44,337 bases of DNA from positions 1 through 44,337 of the IMG/VR virus record IMGVR_UViG_3300031565_000088; one strand, given 5' to 3'. Both the position numbers and the translations under genes were made by a program. Numbering within the stretch: position 1 is the stretch's first letter; each line of letters starts with the position of its first letter. Positions 33,440 through 40,072 of this stretch are shown one piece after another. The DNA comes from a virus. The notes under the pieces were generated by a model that worked only from the letters and a program-made list of their open reading frames with translations, was not told the origin of the DNA and searched no databases.

Positions 33440-33485
33440 AAAAAAGCGGGATCTTTATTTTTTCGACTATCTATTCAGACCCCGC
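33440..33485 (-). terminator. Long-loop intrinsic terminator or attenuator
   Basis: On the minus strand GCGGGGTC (33485-33478) pairs with GATCCCGC (33453-33446), with one G-U, across a 24-base A-rich loop, followed by six T (33445-33440). It could end a short transcript from the candidate promoter at 33519 or terminate the replication operon. Confidence 0.6.
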
Positions 33486-33518
33486 TCCAATCCCAAAACT
33501 ATGAAAAAAACCTCACTA

Positions 33519-33526
33519 CAAATTTA
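33519..33526 (-). promoter_or_regulatory. Possible promoter -7 box
   Basis: The minus strand reads TAAATTTG, matching the -7 consensus. The upstream -33 TTTG is not clear (only a T-rich run is present). Together with the terminator at 33440-33485 it would produce an RNA of about 70 bases, or drive the late tail operon by read-through. Confidence 0.4.
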
Positions 33527-33551
33527 TACAATCCTTTTAACATAAAAAAAT

Positions 33552-33800
33552 TTATTTTAACTCAGCCATAAAGATAGACGCAAGTGTATCTCTTGCATAC
33601 TCAATAGCATTCCTTTTAGCATTATTTTCTTCACTTTCCCGGTCAATATAATCTTGCCTCTCTTTTACCAAAATTATTCTCAACCGCTGAAATATCTCAT
33701 TTTGTTCATCAATACTGTTTTGAAGTATTGTCTGGGCCATTTCCTCCGCCTTTTTGAGATTAACATCTTCAGGCTGTTTCACTTCATGACTTTCATTCAT
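33552..33800 (-). CDS. 82-residue coiled-coil protein
   Basis: The product (MNESHEVKQPEDVNLKKAEE) is helical and charged throughout, with heptad-like spacing (residues 20-60). It lies at the end of the replication operon before the intergenic region. Unknown function. Confidence 0.62.
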   Translation of the reverse strand: MNESHEVKQPEDVNLKKAEEMAQTILQNSIDEQNEIFQRLRIILVKERQDYIDRESEENNAKRNAIEYARDTLASIFMAELK

Positions 33801-33820
33801 AACTTTACTTTTTAAAAGGT

Positions 33821-34270
33821 TTATAATAAAAAATTTATTTTGCTTTTCGGTATCAACTGATCTATACTCGGATACTCCGCACTTTTGTCGGATTGCTTTT
33901 CAGTCCACATGCTATGTTCAAAGCAGTCAGGACAAATTGAAACATCTAATTGGCAACCATCAGTAAACATGGCACATGAATCACAGTTTTTGATTATTCC
34001 ATTTTGCTTGCTGTCGGAAGGTTCAATTGCGCCACATTTACATCGATAAAAAGGTATTCCTGTTGAATAATATGAAATATGTTCTCCGCAATTCCAACAT
34101 TTATTTGACTTCTCTTCCTTATCCAGTTCGGCAATATAATCTAGTACCATTTTTTTAAGCCATTCAGTACAATCAAGTCCACTTCTCGTATGACTTGAAA
34201 TAGTATCTGCCATTTGTTTGCATTTTTTGTGTAATAATTCTTTCTGCTTTTCTTCAATTGGTGTTTTCAT
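33821..34270 (-). CDS. Zinc-ribbon-containing protein
   Basis: The 149-residue protein has a helical N-terminus (residues 1-50), then two zinc-binding sets: CWNCGEH ... CKCG (about 58-80) and CDSC ... CPDC (about 95-117). Such ribbons bind DNA, RNA or proteins. The start at 34270 is preceded by the sequence AAGCT before ATG, similar to other starts of this operon. No enzyme domain is visible. Confidence 0.65.
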   Translation of the reverse strand: MKTPIEEKQKELLHKKCKQMADTISSHTRSGLDCTEWLKKMVLDYIAELDKEEKSNKCWNCGEHISYYSTGIPFYRCKCGAIEPSDSKQNGIIKNCDSCAMFTDGCQLDVSICPDCFEHSMWTEKQSDKSAEYPSIDQLIPKSKINFLL

Positions 34271-34293
34271 AGCTTATTTATTTTTTATTGTAA

Positions 34294-34686
34294 CTATTTT
34301 TTAACTCTATTCCAATAGACTTTAGTCATAGGACCGGATCCATTCCAAGACCGGGCAGCTCGCTCATACGTTTTCCCCTGTGCAAAGTAAAGAAACACCT
34401 TCCGGCTCACTTCATAATCAAAACAATCTTCGAGTTTGTAATTTGCCCCTGTAAGCTGATTGTAATGGTTAATTCTACACTGTCTGATTTGCATAGGTCC
34501 TACGGCTTGTTCCGTGATGTTTAAGGCCAGCTCATACCCTCTTGACTCTACCCATGTGATAGCAATTATAAGAGGTTCATAATAGCTTATTTGAGATGGT
34601 TTCTCAATGTATAGCACTTTCTCCACCGGACACCAGGCCCGGAAACAAAATAGGATTATAATTGTTGTTATTAACATACGTTTCAT
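34294..34686 (-). CDS. Lytic transglycosylase-type endolysin
   Basis: The 130-residue protein has a hydrophobic N-terminus (MKRMLITTIIILFCFRAWCP) that may act as a signal or signal-arrest sequence, and a SLT-type domain: IIAITWVESRG with catalytic Glu47, AVGPMQIRQ (62-70) and ARSWNGSGP near the end. It should cleave peptidoglycan between MurNAc and GlcNAc. The leader suggests Sec export, so it may not depend on a holin. It is smaller than most family members but has the catalytic core. Confidence 0.83.
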   Translation of the reverse strand: MKRMLITTIIILFCFRAWCPVEKVLYIEKPSQISYYEPLIIAITWVESRGYELALNITEQAVGPMQIRQCRINHYNQLTGANYKLEDCFDYEVSRKVFLYFAQGKTYERAARSWNGSGPMTKVYWNRVKK

Positions 34687-34714
34687 TCTCCATTTTTTCG
34701 TAAATACTAAATAA

Positions 34715-34722
34715 CAAAGTTA
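34715..34722 (-). promoter_or_regulatory. Possible promoter -7 box upstream of the endolysin
   Basis: The minus strand reads TAACTTTG, a match to TAnnTTTG, 28 bases from the endolysin start and overlapping the preceding stop codon. No good -33 box is visible, so this is weak. Confidence 0.3.
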
Positions 34723-35079
34723 AACTTTTTTTGAAACTCGCTTTTTTGCCTTCTTAATCCATCCCTGCTCAACCATAGGCCGGAACCTGCTTAAAACAAA
34801 TTCTGTCTTTAATACTTTTGTCTGTTCTCTGTTCTTATGGCTTAACTCTTCAAGCTGGCGAATGTGATCCCAAATAAGCAAACAGTTTTCCTCATTGACC
34901 AGAAGGTTATATATCTTATCCCGAATATCCTTGTAAAGAATATCATAGAATCTTTCATCAATATCTCTCCGACGTTTCCTTATCCCGTACCACTTACCAA
35001 TGAAATATAAGCCTGTCCCTGCGCCTAATATTACAGCAGCACAAAACACAATTTTGATCCAATAAATTAAGTTTTCCAT
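34720..35079 (-). CDS. 119-residue single-TM protein
   Basis: The protein has one membrane span near the N-terminus (residues 8-28, IKIVFCAAVILGAGTGLYFI), an Arg-rich turn (RKRRRDIDERF), and a helical, basic C-terminal domain. N-in or N-out topology is not clear. Adjacent to the endolysin it could be a spanin-like or lysis-regulating protein, but the long basic tail is not diagnostic. Confidence 0.62.
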   Translation of the reverse strand: MENLIYWIKIVFCAAVILGAGTGLYFIGKWYGIRKRRRDIDERFYDILYKDIRDKIYNLLVNEENCLLIWDHIRQLEELSHKNREQTKVLKTEFVLSRFRPMVEQGWIKKAKKRVSKKV

Positions 35080-35084
35080 AGCGT

Positions 35085-35498
35085 TTATTGTATTAAATTT
35101 TCATTTTCGTAAATATTGCCGATGACTTCAATATCTAATGTATCAATATCATCATATCCCTCTATAAAGTTTCCAATAGGTTCTACAATCCATCCAGTTT
35201 TATATTGGACAACCTTGCCAAAAGCATAAGAACCATTAAAGCAACATCCTTTAACAATACCCCCCTCATAGATTTCCTTCCTATTCTTATCCTTGCGTCC
35301 GGTGAATTGTATAAGCTCAAATTCATCATTTAAACAAAACCTACCTTCCTCTGGGACATGAACGAGAAGATCACCTGTAATAAAATCATTTCCTTTTTCA
35401 ACTCCAACTAAAAAAGCGCCTTCTCCAAATGTAATGACTTTAACGTCACACATCTTTTTTTCTTCTTTATGCCAAGCCTTAACTTTTAATTCTCTCAT
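35085..35498 (-). CDS. YopX family protein
   Basis: The 137-residue protein follows the YopX pattern: KVKAWHKEEKKMCDV at the start, IQFTGRKDKNRKEIYEGGIV (64-83) and the closing EVIGNIYENENLI. YopX proteins are widespread in phages and prophages; their function is unknown. Confidence 0.86.
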   Translation of the reverse strand: MRELKVKAWHKEEKKMCDVKVITFGEGAFLVGVEKGNDFITGDLLVHVPEEGRFCLNDEFELIQFTGRKDKNRKEIYEGGIVKGCCFNGSYAFGKVVQYKTGWIVEPIGNFIEGYDDIDTLDIEVIGNIYENENLIQ

Positions 35499-35508
35499 AG
35501 TGTTTATT

Positions 35509-35655
35509 TTAAATTATTATACAACCACAATGAGGATCAATCCAACATAGTATATACATGACTATCACAAATAATCCTGCAAATCCAATTAATATTATAA
35601 GGAATGCTAATAACCATGTCAAAATTTCTCTAAGTATTTTTTTAAATATTTCCAT
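35509..35655 (-). CDS. 48-residue membrane peptide
   Basis: The frame MEIFKKILREILTWLLAFLI... has one long hydrophobic part and ends PHCGCIII. It is preceded by AAATAAACACTATG, the same start context as the next gene (35498), which supports translation. Function unknown. Confidence 0.6.
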   Translation of the reverse strand: MEIFKKILREILTWLLAFLIILIGFAGLFVIVMYILCWIDPHCGCIII

Positions 35656-35666
35656 AGTGTTTATTT

Positions 35667-36194
35667 TTAAAATGAATGTTCCCGATAACCTGAATAACCA
35701 TTGACCGTAATACCTGACTCCATATTTAGATAAGGATTCGGAATGCGAAAATGATATTTAAGAAAATAAATCCTTTTCCTGATAAGCTTAAATATAACAG
35801 GATAAAAATCATTTTCTCCCCAAATAGTATCAGTGTACCATTTTTCATTAATAATCAATGGTAAACTAATCTCAAGGCGCTTTGCATAATGTAATATCTC
35901 TGTTCTGATATTTTCAATCTCTTCCCGGTACTTAGGATAAACATCGATATTATTTTCAACTGACTTTATTCCAGATATAATCGTAGAATGATCTTTCCCT
36001 TTCCCATTTTTACCTGCAAATGATTCTCCTGTTTTTGCAAGTGAAATACTAAGTAGTTCCCTTATGAAATACATTGAAACTTGCCTTGCGTTATTTATGT
36101 TATTTTTCCTTTTTAATGTATTTCGCACCAAGTCCATGTCAACATCATAATGCCCGCAAACGATCTTAATTATGTCCTGTTCGGTTAGTCTCAT
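35667..36194 (-). CDS. DnaA C-terminal-domain (helix-turn-helix) protein
   Basis: The 175-residue protein begins with LTEQDIIKIVCGHYDVDMDL and has ARQVSMYFIRELLSISLAKT (36-55) followed by FAGKNGKGKDHSTIISGIKS (59-78). These match the DnaA domain IV signature, including Asp68-His69-Ser70-Thr71 in place of the bacterial DHTT. It has no AAA+ ATPase domain. It would bind DnaA-box-like sites, either to start phage replication or to compete with host DnaA. Confidence 0.83.
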   Translation of the reverse strand: MRLTEQDIIKIVCGHYDVDMDLVRNTLKRKNNINNARQVSMYFIRELLSISLAKTGESFAGKNGKGKDHSTIISGIKSVENNIDVYPKYREEIENIRTEILHYAKRLEISLPLIINEKWYTDTIWGENDFYPVIFKLIRKRIYFLKYHFRIPNPYLNMESGITVNGYSGYREHSF

Positions 36195-36286
36195 AGCTTA
36201 ATCATTTTTTCAAGTTTGTAAATCAACTCCCGGATTATTGCTCTTTCAAGTTTTCGCTTTAACTTGATCATCTTACTTAGTTTCAT
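36191..36286 (-). CDS. 31-residue basic helical peptide
   Basis: The frame MKLSKMIKLKRKLERAIIRE... ends KMIKL. It is joined to the next and previous genes by ATGA overlaps at both ends (36191-36194 and 36283-36286). The Lys/Arg-rich amphipathic helix could bind nucleic acid. The double coupling is the main evidence. Confidence 0.55.
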   Translation of the reverse strand: MKLSKMIKLKRKLERAIIRELIYKLEKMIKL

Positions 36287-36546
36287 GGTAATAATTTTTC
36301 ATAATAGCTGTCAATTATCGAAATACATTCAAAATCAATCTCGCCATATTTTGGCTGCCTCAAAAGCCTCATCTTACGTAATGCTGAATCATCATACATT
36401 GCAGGTCGTCCGGTTAACCTTTTGACTTTATCCGCTATTTGATAACCATAAAATGTATTTGGCACTTCTTCGTAGGCAATCCTGACAGCATCAATAACTG
36501 ACATGATGCCTTTCTTTTTAAAATACTTGTCTGATTTTGTTGTCAT
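36283..36546 (-). CDS. 87-residue winged-helix-like phage protein
   Basis: I choose the ATG at 36544-36546 (MTTKSDKYFKKKGIMSVIDA) because it follows the previous stop and has the context ACCTATG; an upstream TTG would overlap the previous gene. The protein is basic and has a possible helix-turn-helix with RLTGRPAMYDDSALRKMRLL. It may be a DNA-binding accessory of replication. Confidence 0.6.
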   Translation of the reverse strand: MTTKSDKYFKKKGIMSVIDAVRIAYEEVPNTFYGYQIADKVKRLTGRPAMYDDSALRKMRLLRQPKYGEIDFECISIIDSYYEKLLP

Positions 36547-36550
36547 AGGT

Positions 36551-36778
36551 TTATAGATTTTCAATTTCCTGAATAATTCTTTTTTTATCGTGCCATTCTC
36601 TTAATCCAAGTATTTTCTTTAGATATTTTAATAATTGATCATCTGTTTCAAATACAGGAATATCAATATTATCTAACTGAATCCCCTTCACATCTTTCCT
36701 TTTGCGAAGTTCCTGCACTAAATATTTGGTATCAATTTCACCCAAATAATCTTCAATTTCAACATCTATTCGTGCCAT
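36551..36778 (-). CDS. 75-residue acidic phage protein
   Basis: The protein (MARIDVEIEDYLGEIDTKYL) is short, acidic in front and helical at the back (LLKYLKKILGLREWHDKKRI). Proteins with the pattern DVEIEDYL...IDTKYLVQEL recur, as I recall, in phage early operons. Function unknown. Confidence 0.68.
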   Translation of the reverse strand: MARIDVEIEDYLGEIDTKYLVQELRKRKDVKGIQLDNIDIPVFETDDQLLKYLKKILGLREWHDKKRIIQEIENL

Positions 36779-36782
36779 AACT

Positions 36783-37553
36783 TTATTTTATTAGTTCAAA
36801 AACTGCTTTTCTCTCTCCGTCTCGTTTAATACACTTATATTGTTTCCAAATGTCTGGATTTGTTTCTGCCATTTTTAACATTTCTGCATGAGTATATAAT
36901 TTTGCATCGCATTTATGATTGAGATATTTACCCTCCATTATTTTAATAAAGTTTTGTGGCCTTAATATCCATTCAAAATCAGCTTTCCATGCTTTATCAT
37001 TTTTACCGTTTAAAAAATCACTGTCTCCGGCCATTCTGATAACTTCAATAACTTTATTTAATCCAAATTCAGCTACCCGACTATTAATAAATCCCTTCCT
37101 CAAATCATTTATGACAACAACTTTATTTAATTTCGGACAAAGCGAATGATAATTTTCTACTATATTTTCATAATCAATTATAACTCTATTTCTATTTTCA
37201 TTTTCATTTTCCATATGGTTGGTCATATGACCTCCCTTATGACCTTCTTTTTTTGTATATTGATTTATCCCTGAAAGATTGTTATTACGTGACTGTACAA
37301 AGGCTTTGCGCTTCTCAATCTCAATTTCCAACCGTTCATTATAATATAATCCTTTATCATCTTGTTTAAATTTGTCCTGTATCTTGAGCCAAATTTGACC
37401 TATGACTTGACCTATGACTTGACCACTCATATGACCTCTGTTAAATTGTGTCATCAGAAGTTCAATATAAGCCCCTTTCTCTTCAAAAGTCATTCCCATA
37501 GTTCCACCAATATAATCGTTAGGATAAAATAAAAATGCAGGATCTTTAGCCAT
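36783..37553 (-). CDS. DUF1376-type replication initiator protein
   Basis: The 256-residue protein begins FLFYPNDYIGGTMGMTFEEK (8-27), the DUF1376 / phage initiator N-terminal pattern with GAYIELLMTQFNRG (28-41). A middle part is hydrophilic (NHMENENENRN), and the C-terminus has NGKNDKAWKADFEWILRPQN (about 188-207), found in phage replication proteins. It should recognise the origin and recruit helicase-loader functions. The gene itself contains spaced TGACC repeats (37227-37436), a layout like the origin inside lambda gene O. Confidence 0.8.
   Translation of the reverse strand: MAKDPAFLFYPNDYIGGTMGMTFEEKGAYIELLMTQFNRGHMSGQVIGQVIGQIWLKIQDKFKQDDKGLYYNERLEIEIEKRKAFVQSRNNNLSGINQYTKKEGHKGGHMTNHMENENENRNRVIIDYENIVENYHSLCPKLNKVVVINDLRKGFINSRVAEFGLNKVIEVIRMAGDSDFLNGKNDKAWKADFEWILRPQNFIKIMEGKYLNHKCDAKLYTHAEMLKMAETNPDIWKQYKCIKRDGERKAVFELIK
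37227..37436 (-). repeat. Iteron-like TGACC repeats inside the initiator gene
   Basis: On the plus strand TGACC-containing hexamers (ATGACC or TTGACC) begin at 37227 and 37239, and at 37395, 37407, 37419 and 37431. Within each group the spacing is exactly 12 bp. The second group includes two perfect 12-bp tandem units. They code for protein repeats (GQVIGQVIGQIW), so a protein-level origin is possible, but equal spacing within an initiator gene recalls iterons of a replication origin. Confidence 0.5.
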
Positions 37554-38236
37554 TATAATAGAATATCTTTTTTAACACTTCCTGTATAACCACGTCTTTT
37601 AAGATCTTCTATTACTTCCTGATCAGAATAATCAGACAATTTTTTACCAGAAATAGTATTATAATTCTTCTGCTCCCATGTAACAATAGCTTGTTTCCAA
37701 TTCTTCATTTTATCCTTTCCAATCTTCCATTTTTTCTGTTCATAATAAGATATGAATTTTGCCGGATTAATATCATTCTTTCGTTCGTTACAATATTTTT
37801 CAACCATCGCAAATGTCGGAGGAATTATGTTGCCTTCTTTTATTATCTCCTTATTTTTAATTTCATTATCCCACATCCCAGTTTCATTCCAAGGATCAGG
37901 ATCGATGTTATCATTCATATAAACATTCTTTTTTATAGTATGTTTCAAATTCTTCCCTAATTGCTGGAATCCATTTTTATATCTATTATTAGTATATTCA
38001 AGTATTCTACGGATGTGAATACGTTCAAATTTACCAACTAAACATTCATATTTATCCATCTCAATTTTGTTAAAATAATTTAATTTAACAGCTGAATAAA
38101 AAGGGCTAGTTGATACCTTACGTGCATTCGTTAATGTTTCTAAATGCAAACACTTATGATTATCACAAATAGCTTTTATTTCATTAAAAACTATTAAATG
38201 CTTGTCAATTGTAGAAGGTTTGATGTTGCTTTTCAT
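37553..38236 (-). CDS. Replication protein, helicase-loader-like
   Basis: The 227-residue protein has a helical N-terminal part (possible winged helix, with KVSTSPFYSAVKLNYFNK) and a C-terminal segment PPTFAMVEKYCNERKNDINP with ISYYEQKKWKIGKDKMKNWK (about 145-185), a motif seen in phage replication or primosomal proteins. It shares one base with the initiator gene. It may load the replicative helicase, which would then come from the host since no helicase gene is present. Confidence 0.68.
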   Translation of the reverse strand: MKSNIKPSTIDKHLIVFNEIKAICDNHKCLHLETLTNARKVSTSPFYSAVKLNYFNKIEMDKYECLVGKFERIHIRRILEYTNNRYKNGFQQLGKNLKHTIKKNVYMNDNIDPDPWNETGMWDNEIKNKEIIKEGNIIPPTFAMVEKYCNERKNDINPAKFISYYEQKKWKIGKDKMKNWKQAIVTWEQKNYNTISGKKLSDYSDQEVIEDLKRRGYTGSVKKDILL

Positions 38237-38363
38237 AATGTATAAAAGTTAAGCCAGCCCCGACAAACAAAAAGCCCACTGAGGAAGGAGTCACCCAAAA
38301 CCTTTCGTGAGCTTTGTAGCCGAAGCCGGCATTATTGTTAATAAAATTAATTTCTGTTCTCAT
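38205..38363 (-). promoter_or_regulatory. Structured leader B / 52-codon frame
   Basis: Downstream of a consensus promoter, the minus strand holds AAGCTCAC (38314-38307) pairing with GTGGGCTT (38279-38272) with one G-U across 27 bases, then TTTTTG. The same bases form an open frame (MRTEINFINNNAGFGYKAHE...) of 52 codons that overlaps the replication gene by 32 bases. Shared features with leader A (13213-13317) are the stem type and the words AAAGGTT and ACTC-TTCC. It may be an attenuator, a leader peptide, or both. Confidence 0.45.
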
Positions 38364-38381
38364 GTGACTCCTATTTGAGTG

Positions 38382-38411
38382 TAAAGATAAACCTTTTTTG
38401 TGATTAACAAA
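38382..38411 (-). promoter_or_regulatory. Bacteroidota-type promoter of the replication operon
   Basis: The minus strand reads TTTG (38411-38408), 18 bases, TATCTTTA (38389-38382). It differs from the promoter at 13356-13385 only in the last base of the -7 box and has the same spacing. It lies between the methyltransferase fragments and the leader B element. Confidence 0.8.
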
Positions 38412-38422
38412 TGTTTTTTCAG

Positions 38423-38758
38423 TTATTTTTCATTTTCAAATAAAGTAGGATGATATTTGCCTATTTCAGTTTTTGAATATCCAATAGTTTGTATCTCTTC
38501 CCGCCTCGTTTTATATTTATCCATTAATATAATGGCATCTTTATAAAAATTCTTTTTAAATTCAAAACCGAATGATTTCCTTCCTAAATTATCCGCTGCT
38601 ATTAAAGATGTTCCACTGCCAGCAACGGGATCGATAACTACATCGCCGGGGTCTGTAAATATTTCAATTAATCTCTCTAATAAGGCCACTGGTTTTTGAG
38701 TTGGATGTATCTTCTCTGTTTCATTATCGCGAGGCCAATCCATACAATTAAATATCAT
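38423..38758 (-). pseudogene. C-terminal half of split DNA N4/N6 methyltransferase
   Basis: This 111-residue frame (MIFNCMDWPRDNETEKIHPT) contains the rest of a beta-class DNA methyltransferase: HPTQKPVALLERLIEIFTDP (18-37) and the SAM-binding motif DPVAGSGT (43-50). Its ATG overlaps the stop of the N-terminal half by ATGA (38755-38758), so it could also be expressed as a separate chain. The frame remains open upstream of the ATG and reads GKLPKFNNKGKM, the expected linking sequence. It is thus the downstream piece of a frameshifted gene, or one subunit of a split enzyme. Confidence 0.7.
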
Positions 38759-39231
38759 TTTGCCTTTATTATTAAATTTCGGGAGCTTACCCGGAAGAGA
38801 ATTAAACCATATTCACAATTACCAACAATCCGCATATTAGCTTTTAGTACCTGCCCTGAGAAGTTTTTCCGAAATACAAAGTTAATATAATTTTTTAATC
38901 CATATTTTCTTGCAAGTTCAATTAAATAGAATTGTTGTTCAAATTCACAAAACATAAACATACATGGAGCTTGTCCCTTTTCTTTGGGTTCCTTCTTAAG
39001 CATTGTTGAGCAAAAGTGCATAAATTCAGCCGGTCTAAAGTCTTTGTCTGTACTGAAAAAACTCGTACCCGCCAAATCACTTTCACCCTGTTTATTGTCT
39101 CCTCCAATATACCAGGAAGGACTTGAGGCATAAGCATTGTTCCCTAAATTATAAGGAATATCTGCGATTATTAATTGAGCCTTTGGTATTTGATATACTT
39201 TAAAATTTTGGAAATGATCGTTTATTAACAT
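38755..39231 (-). pseudogene. N-terminal half of split DNA N4/N6 methyltransferase
   Basis: This 158-residue frame carries the catalytic motif IV as ADIPYNLG (23-30; DPPY variant with Ile) followed by WYIGGDNKQGES, and later FMFCEFEQQFYLIELARKYG and FRKNFSGQVLKANMRIVGNC. The frame breaks at the G-run at 38790-38792: adding one G (or reading -1) joins it to the C-terminal half. After the break it reads only 13 foreign residues to a TGA. Three readings are possible: sequencing error, true inactivation, or frameshifting at a short hairpin (CGGG...CCCG at 38780-38793). Confidence 0.7.
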
Positions 39232-39273
39232 ATTATTTAATTTTTCAATTCTCTCACTTTCAGTTTATACTTT

Positions 39274-39615
39274 TCACTTAATTAGCACAAGTTTTGCTCC
39301 TGGTTCAATCTCATCAATAAGAGCCTCGGTTAACTTCCATTTAATCCGCCATACATCCGTTTCAAAGCCCTTCACTTCAATTAACTCTACCCTCTCATCG
39401 GAATATACCACTTTGAAATCAATGAAGTAATTAGTGATATGAATACCATTAACTCTTAAATCAAGTTTATACTGAGGAATGATCTCTTTAATTTCCCCGG
39501 CCTTTTTCATCCATGCAAGTTGAACAGCATAGTCAGCCTCTTTTTTGCTGTGATATGATCGACCGTCAAAGGTTTGCTTTTCGGCTTTGTATTTATTGTA
39601 ACGCTTTTCAATCAT
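39274..39615 (-). CDS. DUF1064 / endonuclease-like protein
   Basis: The 113-residue protein follows the DUF1064 pattern: NKYKAEKQTFDGRSYHSKKE (7-26), YAVQLAWMKKAGEIKEIIPQ (29-48), NYFIDFKVVYSDERVELIEV (62-81) and KGFETDVWRIKWKLTEAL (82-99). The DF, IEVKG and K residues resemble the PD-(D/E)xK nuclease core, suggesting a Holliday-junction or recombination nuclease. It lies near the RecT gene, which fits a recombination role. Confidence 0.82.
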   Translation of the reverse strand: MIEKRYNKYKAEKQTFDGRSYHSKKEADYAVQLAWMKKAGEIKEIIPQYKLDLRVNGIHITNYFIDFKVVYSDERVELIEVKGFETDVWRIKWKLTEALIDEIEPGAKLVLIK

Positions 39616-39890
39616 AACTGAATAAATAAACTTGCAATGTCATCAAAAGTTACTTCCCGGTGCTTTACCTCTTTCATCTTTTCAAGTATCATTTCATTGA
39701 AAAGTACGATGACCTGGCTTGAAAGTCTCGGAGTTATGTTCAAATCAATTTGAGGCATGTAAAACTCAGAAACATTTGCATCGTTAGGATGAGTGTTTAA
39801 TCCGGAATTAAATGAACTTCTCAATTCTTTGCCTAATAGTTCAATGAGTTTTTCTTTCATCGTTTTTTCTTTCATCGTTTTTTCTTTCAT
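39612..39890 (-). CDS. 92-residue protein with tandemly repeated start region
   Basis: The first 15 residues are MKEKT MKEKT MKEKL, produced by three 15-bp direct repeats (39858-39902). Each unit has an ATG, so starts at 39890, 39875 or 39860 are equally plausible. The rest (LIELLGKELRSSFNSGLNTH) is an uncharacterised helical protein. Its first ATG overlaps the stop of the DUF3820 gene by ATGA; the stop overlaps the DUF1064 start. Confidence 0.65.
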   Translation of the reverse strand: MKEKTMKEKTMKEKLIELLGKELRSSFNSGLNTHPNDANVSEFYMPQIDLNITPRLSSQVIVLFNEMILEKMKEVKHREVTFDDIASLFIQL

Positions 39891-39902
39891 CGTTTTTTCT
39901 TT
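39858..39902. repeat. Three perfect 15-bp tandem repeats across a gene start
   Basis: The unit catcgttttttcttt occurs three times in a row (plus strand), extending from the end of the DUF3820 gene into the 92-residue gene. It multiplies the start codon in frame. Slippage could change copy number without breaking the frame. Confidence 0.9.
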
Positions 39903-40072
39903 TGTTCGTAAGCTATTTCAGACTTAATAACATCAATATTATCCTTTATGTAGGTTTTAATTTCTCCATAACACTTATCATTTTCATATAACCACAAAAG
40001 ATAATCAGGAGGGATATTAGCCATTTTTTCACCTTTATATTTTCCAAATGGCATAATTGATTCATCTGTCAT
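39887..40072 (-). CDS. DUF3820-like small protein
   Basis: The 61-residue protein has MPFGKYKGEKMANIPPDYLL (7-26) and WLYEND, the DUF3820 pattern (FGKYKG...IPxxYLxWL). The same pattern is found in the C-terminal part of exonuclease X-like proteins. Its end is very basic (EQKKKR) owing to the repeat. Function is unknown; DNA or nuclease-associated roles are suspected for the family. Confidence 0.8.
   Translation of the reverse strand: MTDESIMPFGKYKGEKMANIPPDYLLWLYENDKCYGEIKTYIKDNIDVIKSEIAYEQKKKR

Noticed and set aside
36547-36564. TTG start extending the 87-residue protein by six residues.
   Set aside because: It overlaps the previous gene, while the ATG at 36546 follows its stop with the usual start context.
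37227-37436. CRISPR-like array in the TGACC repeats.
   Set aside because: Units are only 12 bp apart, inside a coding gene, without spacers or cas genes.
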